A stretch of 14,692 nt of DNA from Podila epigama (Eukaryota > Mortierellomycota > Mortierellomycetes > Mortierellales > Mortierellaceae). Below the pieces are notes generated by a model. It worked only from the letters and a program-made list of their open reading frames with translations, was not told the DNA's origin and searched no databases. The stretch lies in assembly GCA_015679605.1 (NCBI GenBank), contig JAAAVE010000213.1, positions 9,321 to 24,012 of the forward strand, written 5' to 3'. Position numbers and translations under genes: made by a program. Positions 9,362-14,692 of this stretch are shown here, piece by piece. Numbering within the stretch: the stretch's first letter is position 1; each line of letters begins with the position of its first letter.

Positions 9362-9457
9362 CCCTTTTTTTTTCTCTCTCTCGAAAATACAGTTTGGTTT
9401 TTCGTACATTTTTATTTTTTCCTTTCTTTTTATATTTTTTTTTAAAAACAAATGTTT
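9362..9457. other. Convergent 3' region of KGD1 and the unknown minus-strand gene
   Basis: Only 96 bp lie between the two stop codons. The plus strand is mainly T with T8-T9 runs. TTTATT near 9411-9416 gives AATAAA on the minus strand, but that lies downstream of the minus gene's stop and could serve as its poly(A) signal. KGD1 has no clear AATAAA before the opposing coding exon, so its 3' UTR probably overlaps it antisense. Confidence 0.55.
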
Positions 9458-11974
9458 TCATTGCAGAAACGGTGCTATCGCCACGTCCAAGCCTGGTAAC
9501 GCACAGATGTCAATGATATCTCTCAACCGAATAATACACGGCAGTGAAGAAGTAGACGACTGTACTGGCGGTATATCTTGAACTGTGTCCCTTTGAAGGT
9601 CAATAATGGTTTCAATCTAGGCCATGAAAAAAAAGGTGTTACCAAAATGATTGTAGGAACAAAGGAGGAGAAAAAGAAATGTCGATATACAAGTTCAATG
9701 AAGCGCTGTTCTCTCTCTCAGTCTCTCTCTCCCTCTCTCTAAGTCTCTCTCTTTCTCTCCATCTTTCTTTCTTCGTGGGCCCAAGACAAATGTTATCACT
9801 TACCATAGAATGTAGGATAGGCACACTTGCGTCGCCTTCGCCCAAATCAAGATAACGCCAGACGCCACAGATAATATCTGCTGTCACTGTCATATTCAGA
9901 CATAGAACTTGTCGATAAAGAGAAATAGTGCGCCCGATGGCGGTTGTGAGATGGGTGGCATCAGAGAGAAGAGGCTTTTCTTTATATGGATAGCAATCCA
10001 TTTGCAAACCTCGGAGAAATTTCTCCAACTCCTCTGCAACCGCATTGACTTGAAGAGCATTGTCGACTCCAAGCAGCAATAACGATAGGTAGCTTAGTAA
10101 CGGGGTATTGTCTGGTGGTGGCTGTGTTTCCTGATCCGTGAGGTACATGTGTACACAGCAAAGCACGAAATCACGCTGTGTAAGAGCCAAGCTGACCAAG
10201 AATGACAACCGTCTTCTTGTAGCCAATTGCGTCGAGTCCCCTCCAGAGTAGATGTAATCTGTCAGAGACTTTCGAAGTAGGCAGAGCTCCCTGTTGGGTA
10301 TTTTCTTCATTGGCACTACTCCCATGCCTGCGACGCGAGCTGCGTTTATGATGACCTCCTGGAGCTTGATATGGCCAATCTTGTACATGTTCAAGTCTGC
10401 TCTAGACATCTTGGAGGACGCAGGTTGGTTCTGCCCCAGCAAATATGCTACCAGGACGCTACAGATCCTAACCAGGCGCCAATCAGGAAGTTCGCCTATC
10501 CAATCTGCCATTTCATAGAGTAAGGATCCCAAAATCTCTTGACCATCGTCATAACTAGCATCAGGATCCTGTTGTAATCTCTTCAAAGATGCGACGCCGA
10601 ATCGTACCAACGGTGAGGGTTCAAAGAAATCGTTTAAAAGATCCTTTTGGCTGAGAAAGAAATCGGGTTGCGCTGCACTTGACTTGATGACTTGATCCAT
10701 TAATAACATCATGGACATCCTTCGCGCGGATATGGATATTGTCCATACTCTAATATGAAGGTGTGACCAAGGCAAAACAGTAGTGTGAGGACACTCTTGT
10801 ATTTTTTTTTTCTTCCGCTTGTTATATACCCGAACAAACATATATTATATATATCGTAAATACATGCATACTTTTCAAGAGACTTCACTGAAAATGGTAC
10901 CGTTGCATTTGTAAGAGACGAGACAACGCGCCTTTGGAATTCTGAGCAAAGTAGCTCTCGTTCAGAACGTCTCCAAGAAAGAAGCGTTCTCAAGTCGTAT
11001 GCAAAGGAAATGATCTCTTCAGCAAGTGGTATTGCTCTGGAATCATGGAGTAGAGGGGCGCATAACTCGGAGAGATCAAAGATCCAGACGACCTTTTTTT
11101 TTTTTTTTTTTTGAAGAGAGATTAGAGGAATCGCGTTAATATAACAAAGACTTTTGAACAAAGACCTTTTTTTGGTTTAATGCAATGTTAGGAGAAGGCC
11201 AGGCTAGAAAACATGATTTTTTTTTTGTATACCAGTGATGGAGAGGCAGTTGTCCCTTGTACAATAATCTCCATGGATCGCCGAAGCTGAATCAACGCGA
11301 TTGTTGTCTGTTCAAGAGACTCTTGAACAAAATCCGATTGTACATGCAGATCATCGAATATACGCTGAAAATGATCCACGTCTCGTTCCTTCTGCTTCTT
11401 GCGCCGCCTGTCAGAAGGCAATACGCTTAGAAGCATGTCATCGAACCTGTCTGCACACCATCTATCCTTTGGATTGTTGCGTACTCGTACATGTGTCGTT
11501 GAGCGGCTGTTTTCACTGGTTCCCCGCTCAGTGTGCGAATACTGCAAGATAAGCAGTGCAATAAGTCGACATGACGATTCTGAAGCGGCTGCTACCACAC
11601 TGTTCTGACTCAGGTGTTCAAGAAGAAGTCCAAGTGTAGGGAAGAGTATTGACAATTGGGACGGTTGTCCACTGTACCGCTGAAACACGTCAGCGACTTG
11701 TTCGAGAAAGGATGTGAGATCATCCAAGCAGAGTAAAATGTCCCTTGATGCTGTCGCGCGTCTGATTTGAGAAATGGATGTTTGAGAAGAAAAAAGGATG
11801 TGTACAATTTACATGTAGACAATTGACGTGTATAATGTGAGTTGTCGGGTTGTTGGTTCAAGGATTGTTTAAAAACACGACTCTGAATCTAGATGTGCCA
11901 CGTTACGGCTTGAGCTGGCATTGATTGAAAAAGTCGAGGAATTCTTTGGAACGATGTTCAATCTTGAGTTGCAT
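9458..11974 (-). CDS. Unrecognised helical (ARM/HEAT-like) protein, 640 residues
   Basis: Function and family not recognised. Exons (minus): 11974-11907, 11761-11233, 11092-10872, 10749-9804, 9616-9458; every phase closes and gives 640 residues. The start at 11974 is the first Met after an in-frame TGA (MQLKIEHRSKEFLDFFNQC). The protein is built of amphipathic helices with Leu-rich repeats of spacing such as LFPTLGLLLEHLS, SSCRLIALLILQY, RLSFLVSLAL and LLSYLSLLLLG, resembling alpha-solenoid (ARM/HEAT) folds. A basic run RRRKKQK at about residues 141-147, in a polar linker, could be a nuclear localisation signal. No signal peptide, membrane segment or enzymatic motif is visible. Introns are 145, 140, 122 and 187 nt. 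The second uses an AAG acceptor behind an A run; an in-frame CCGAG alternative lies 24 nt further in. The last intron carries a GA-rich (plus: CT) tract. A scaffold role is inference only. Confidence 0.78.
9709..9774. repeat. CT-rich simple-sequence tract in the last intron of the unknown gene
   Basis: Runs of TCTCTC separated by CAGT, CC and AAGT interruptions on the plus strand (GA-rich in the sense direction of the host gene), inside the intron 9617-9803. It may explain why this intron (187 nt) is the longest of the gene. Confidence 0.8.
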
Positions 11975-12109
11975 TCCAGAAAAAAAAAAGGGAAAAAAGC
12001 GTTCTGTAGAAGAAAATAGTCAAACATACGATAAAAAAACATTTCAATATGAAAAACCAACATTAGTGGCGTTAACGTTTTATGCGATAAAGTCCTATAA
12101 ATTGCTAGG

Positions 12110-12133
12110 AAACTGGTAAACTGGTAAACTGGT
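12110..12133. repeat. 8-bp tandem repeat, three perfect copies
   Basis: AAACTGGT occurs three times head to tail (12110, 12118, 12126), about 135-160 bp upstream of the unknown gene's start. It could be a promoter motif array or a slippage product. Confidence 0.85.
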
Positions 12134-12627
12134 CGTCATTGTCAAGGAAGCGTAGGAATAGAACGTGGACAACACGTTTTGAGCTTTTTAAACAGGTTGT
12201 TGAAGGCCCTTTAGTATATCCTAATGATCACCATGCACATACTTGATTACTAGGTGGTCCAAGCTAAATGGTTGTTTTTGTTTATGAACCAGAGTTGAAC
12301 CGAAACCGAGGAACTGCGACTGAAAAAGGTAGATTATTATTGAAAGATGAGGCTTCTACCCCTAGCAATGGACCAAACAGGAAAGAAATAAGGTGATGTA
12401 TTCCGGCGAGGGGGTAAGGTGTCATCGAATGGGACACGTAGGCAATCCAAAAGTCGATCACTCTCGACGTTACATTACAGAACTTCAGCCTGTTCTTTGG
12501 TTCCTTGCGCTCGTCAGTCATCCATCTGCAAATTCGCAGGGGCAGGGCACACCTTGTACAACAAAAAAAAAAAAAGGAACGCACAATGGATGAGGGGTGG
12601 GGAGACATATTTCGTGGTTCATGAAAA

Positions 12628-12681
12628 AAAAACCTGTTTGTCACACACTGAAAATGATAAAATTGCCACAAACAGGTTTTT
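12628..12681. repeat. Perfect 14-bp inverted repeat with 26-nt spacer
   Basis: The left arm AAAAACCTGTTTGT (12628-12641) is the exact reverse complement of the right arm ACAAACAGGTTTTT (12668-12681). A transcript in either direction could fold into a hairpin with a 26-nt loop. No gene is evident around it. Confidence 0.8.
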
Positions 12682-13235
12682 AGAGCTAAAAAAAAAAAAG
12701 TTGAGCAAAGTAGCCATTCCGAGACGATTAAGCATATTTAAAGTTGTGGATCAGTAGGATCACTCTAATTTTTTTTTTTTTTGTAGGTTGGTTCACTAGC
12801 CACTTCCTTTACCATCCATCATTACATTCTTTTTTTTTCATGGATAGTATCTCCTTTAACACTCTTATTCGTTTCATTCACTGGACAGAGATGTGTGTGG
12901 TATATTTTCAAGAGAAAGGTAGGGGTGCGTCTCAGCTTGCTTCTCGCATATTTTCATCCCGCAAAAAAAAAAAAAATCTTTTGGAGAGAAGAAACAGAAC
13001 TGTAGAGATAGAAAAGGGTCAAATAGGGACTGTGTGGCATCGCAATGTACGTGCCATGTTTGTGTGTACGACAACGGGAGCAACTAAACTTTTTTTTAAT
13101 TTGTTTTTTTGTGCAAACAAGTATTTTGAGGCACGGAACAGGGATAACCTGACTGACAGTGGAAAGAAGCAAAGAGACGCACGCACATGCTGGCTGGGTG
13201 CTTTTGTTTATTTGACTTGATATTAAATACATTGT

Positions 13236-13286
13236 TTGTTGTTGTTGTTGTTGTTGTTGTTCTTGTTGTTGTTCTTGTTGTTGTTG
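13236..13286. repeat. TTG trinucleotide tract, 17 units with two TTC interruptions
   Basis: Fifteen TTG and two TTC triplets in register, ending about 333 bp upstream of the transporter start. The minus strand would read as polyglutamine in one frame, but no supported gene covers it, so it is treated as a non-coding microsatellite. Confidence 0.9.
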
Positions 13287-13395
13287 GTCTGACTGAGCAT
13301 GGGCAAGCAGCATTCGACAGGGAGTGAGCAGGCAGGTGCACCCCTTTGGACAATGAGCACAACACACAAACACGCACGCAAACCGGGTAATCATC

Positions 13396-13403
13396 TATTT
13401 AAA
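13396..13403 (+). promoter_or_regulatory. TATA-like element upstream of the transporter gene
   Basis: TATTTAAA lies 217 bp upstream of the start codon at 13620 and is followed by a T/C-rich stretch from about 13436 to 13600 that looks like a fungal promoter/leader. Assignment is by sequence match and position only. Confidence 0.35.
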
Positions 13404-13619
13404 CCACGAGGAAAACCCCAACCCCCCCGCAGTTGTCTTGGTTCTTTTCTTTTTGACCTTTTTATTTTGTCTCTTCTCACATTCCTTCTGTCACTTTGCA
13501 TCACACTGTCACACTGTACAGATCGACCCACCTCCACCCAAATACCCCCATCTTTGCATCCTTCTCTTCCTCCTCCTCATCAACAAACACGCCTCTTCAC
13601 TAATAGATAGCCACCATTT

Positions 13620-14692
13620 ATGGCTGCATCAACATCATCAGAGTCCACACAACTGGACGTCGCCAAGACAAAGGCTGCATCCTCCATTCATAACGTCAAC
13701 GGTGACAAGACAGAGATCCTGGATGATGGAACCGAGAATGTAGCAACAAACAAGGTCGAGGTTGACACTATGAACGACAGCTTTGACCTCGAGAATCAAG
13801 GCAAGAAGGAGCCTGAGATCGGTATCAGCCCCAAGGCTGCCATCCTTCTTTTCATCGGGTAAGCGCCGTGAGATTACCTGTACCCGTCCAAAACACCTCC
13901 ACCCATCCAAGTATCTCCACCATCGTCTACTCCATCTATCTCTGCCTCCATCTCTGTCTCGACTCTACCTCTCTTTCCTTCACTTGCATCTATCCAACTC
14001 CCCCCATTCCAACCCTTGCGCTCAACAACAGCGTCCTTTTCAATTGACACACACGCATGTTTACCTATACATCTTCATACTTGTGCACATGCACATACAC
14101 ACTCCGCCATCTGTATCACACCTTCTCCCTCATCCTCCGCTATCCCTCTCTTTCTCTCTCTGTATACCAAACTAACTCTTTTTTCTACCATCTCTTTTGT
14201 GTTGGATCATCCTGGTTCATCCAGATTGGCCATGGCCACGTTCTTGGCCAGTTTGGATGGCACGATTATTGCCACTGCCCTGCCCAAGATTGCTTCTGAC
14301 TTTAAGGCTCAGTCTCAGATGAGTTGGGTCGCCACCGCCTACTTGCTCACATTCAGTAAGTATCTTTTTTTTTTCCTTGTCCAATTCCCCCAGCCTTACA
14401 TTGAATCACTCCACGCATAGCTCTTCCCCAATTCATATGACATCTTTGCCAACTCACAAAATATTTTTTACGTTACTTTTTTTTTTTTTTTTTGCGTCAA
14501 TGTCAATCTTAAAGACGCGTTCCAGCCACTCTATGGTAAATTTTCAGATATCTTTGGTCGCAAGGCCATGATTCTGTTTGCAGCCATTACATTTATGATT
14601 GGTTCAGCAGGAGCTGGTGCTGCGACGACCATGACCATGCTCATTGCCTTCCGTGCGATTCAGGGTCTCGGAGGCTCAGGTCTCATGTCCAT
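13620..14692 (+). CDS. MFS transporter, drug:H+ antiporter (DHA2/14-TM type), 5' part
   Basis: Proton-driven plasma-membrane or vacuolar exporter of the major facilitator superfamily; the window ends after about 182 codons. Exons: 13620-13858, 14225-14355, 14515-14692 (open). Introns are 366 nt (GTAAGC, CATCCAG) and 159 nt (GTAAGT, TTAAAG); phases close. The first ~70 residues are a hydrophilic, acidic cytosolic tail (SSES, DDGTEN, GKKEPEIG). TM1 then leads into LASLDGTIIATALPKIASDF, the DHA2-type D1 motif, followed by WVATAYLLTFNAFQPLYGKF, the loop 2-3 motif A (GKFSDIFGRK), a third and fourth membrane stretch and RAIQGLGGSG (motif B). These signatures match fungal 14-TM drug or siderophore/amino-acid exporters. 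Substrate cannot be told; the diagnostic motif C and the number of membrane segments are outside the window. Intron 1 is unusually long and strongly C/T-rich. Confidence 0.9.

Larger units (their letters stand above)
11975..13619. other. Long divergent intergenic region without a convincing gene
   Basis: This 1645-bp stretch separates the unknown minus-strand gene from the plus-strand transporter gene and must hold both promoters. Several open frames of 60-160 codons exist, but they read as homopolymer translation (Lys, Phe or Gln runs), have no recognisable domain and connect to no splice pattern. Contents seen: an 8-bp tandem repeat, a 14-bp inverted repeat, many A/T runs of 10 or more, a TTG triplet tract and a T/C-rich leader before the transporter start. 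Confidence 0.6.

Noticed and set aside
9141-9581. Plus-strand open frame of 146 codons extending past the KGD1 stop
   Set aside because: It overlaps the KGD1 C-terminus in another frame and reads into a Phe-rich T tract and the antisense coding exon of the next gene.
12282-12671. Minus-strand open frame of 129 codons
   Set aside because: It has Phe and Ser runs from A/T tracts, no recognisable similarity, and overlaps the inverted repeat; a chance ORF is more likely.
12744-13220. Plus-strand open frame of 158 codons in the intergenic region
   Set aside because: It is a translation of T and A homopolymers and simple DNA, with no domain, odd composition and no link to splice signals or flanking exons.
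13096-13394. Minus-strand open frame with a polyglutamine run
   Set aside because: The run is simply the TTG microsatellite read on the other strand; the flanks look random.

Overview
The window is nuclear DNA from a fungus, most likely an early-diverging one (Mucoromycota in the broad sense; a Mortierella-like genome would fit, but I cannot prove that from sequence alone). All genes are eukaryotic. They carry short spliceosomal introns, mostly 90-150 nt, with GTAAGT/GTACGA-type donors and a strong preference for TAG acceptors. The intergenic DNA is full of A/T homopolymers and CT/GA simple repeats. Six protein genes can be modelled. Five of them rest on splice junctions whose reading phases close exactly; the sixth (1168-1716) is tentative.

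Layout from left to right: (1) 1-971, minus: 5' part of a mitochondrial lysyl-tRNA synthetase, running off the left edge. (2) 1168-1716, minus: small predicted secreted, GPI-anchored protein of about 149 residues with no recognised family. (3) 2184-5398, minus: complete 13-exon SAC1-type phosphoinositide phosphatase, 630 residues. (4) 5399-5836: shared promoter between SAC1 and the divergent gene to its right, with a cluster of ACGCGT and TTTCCCGC boxes. (5) 5837-9361, plus: complete 3-exon 2-oxoglutarate dehydrogenase E1 (KGD1), 1032 residues. (6) 9458-11974, minus: 5-exon gene for an unrecognised helical 640-residue protein, convergent with KGD1 and only 96 bp from it. (7) 11975-13619: long divergent intergenic region with several repeats and an inverted repeat but no convincing gene. 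(8) 13620-14692, plus: 5' part of an MFS drug:H+ antiporter-like transporter, running off the right edge.

The neighbours do not form a pathway: two mitochondrial matrix proteins (LysRS and KGD1), one ER/Golgi membrane lipid phosphatase (SAC1), one surface protein, one transporter and one unknown. This looks like ordinary chromosomal gene order. I see no mobile element, CRISPR, rRNA or tRNA. The points most worth following are the unknown 640-residue gene, the small GPI-anchored protein, the G1/S-like box cluster in the SAC1/KGD1 promoter, and the unusual AAG splice acceptors, two of which sit directly behind homopolymer A runs. All exon borders were derived by hand from splice signals, reading phase and family resemblance, without transcript data.
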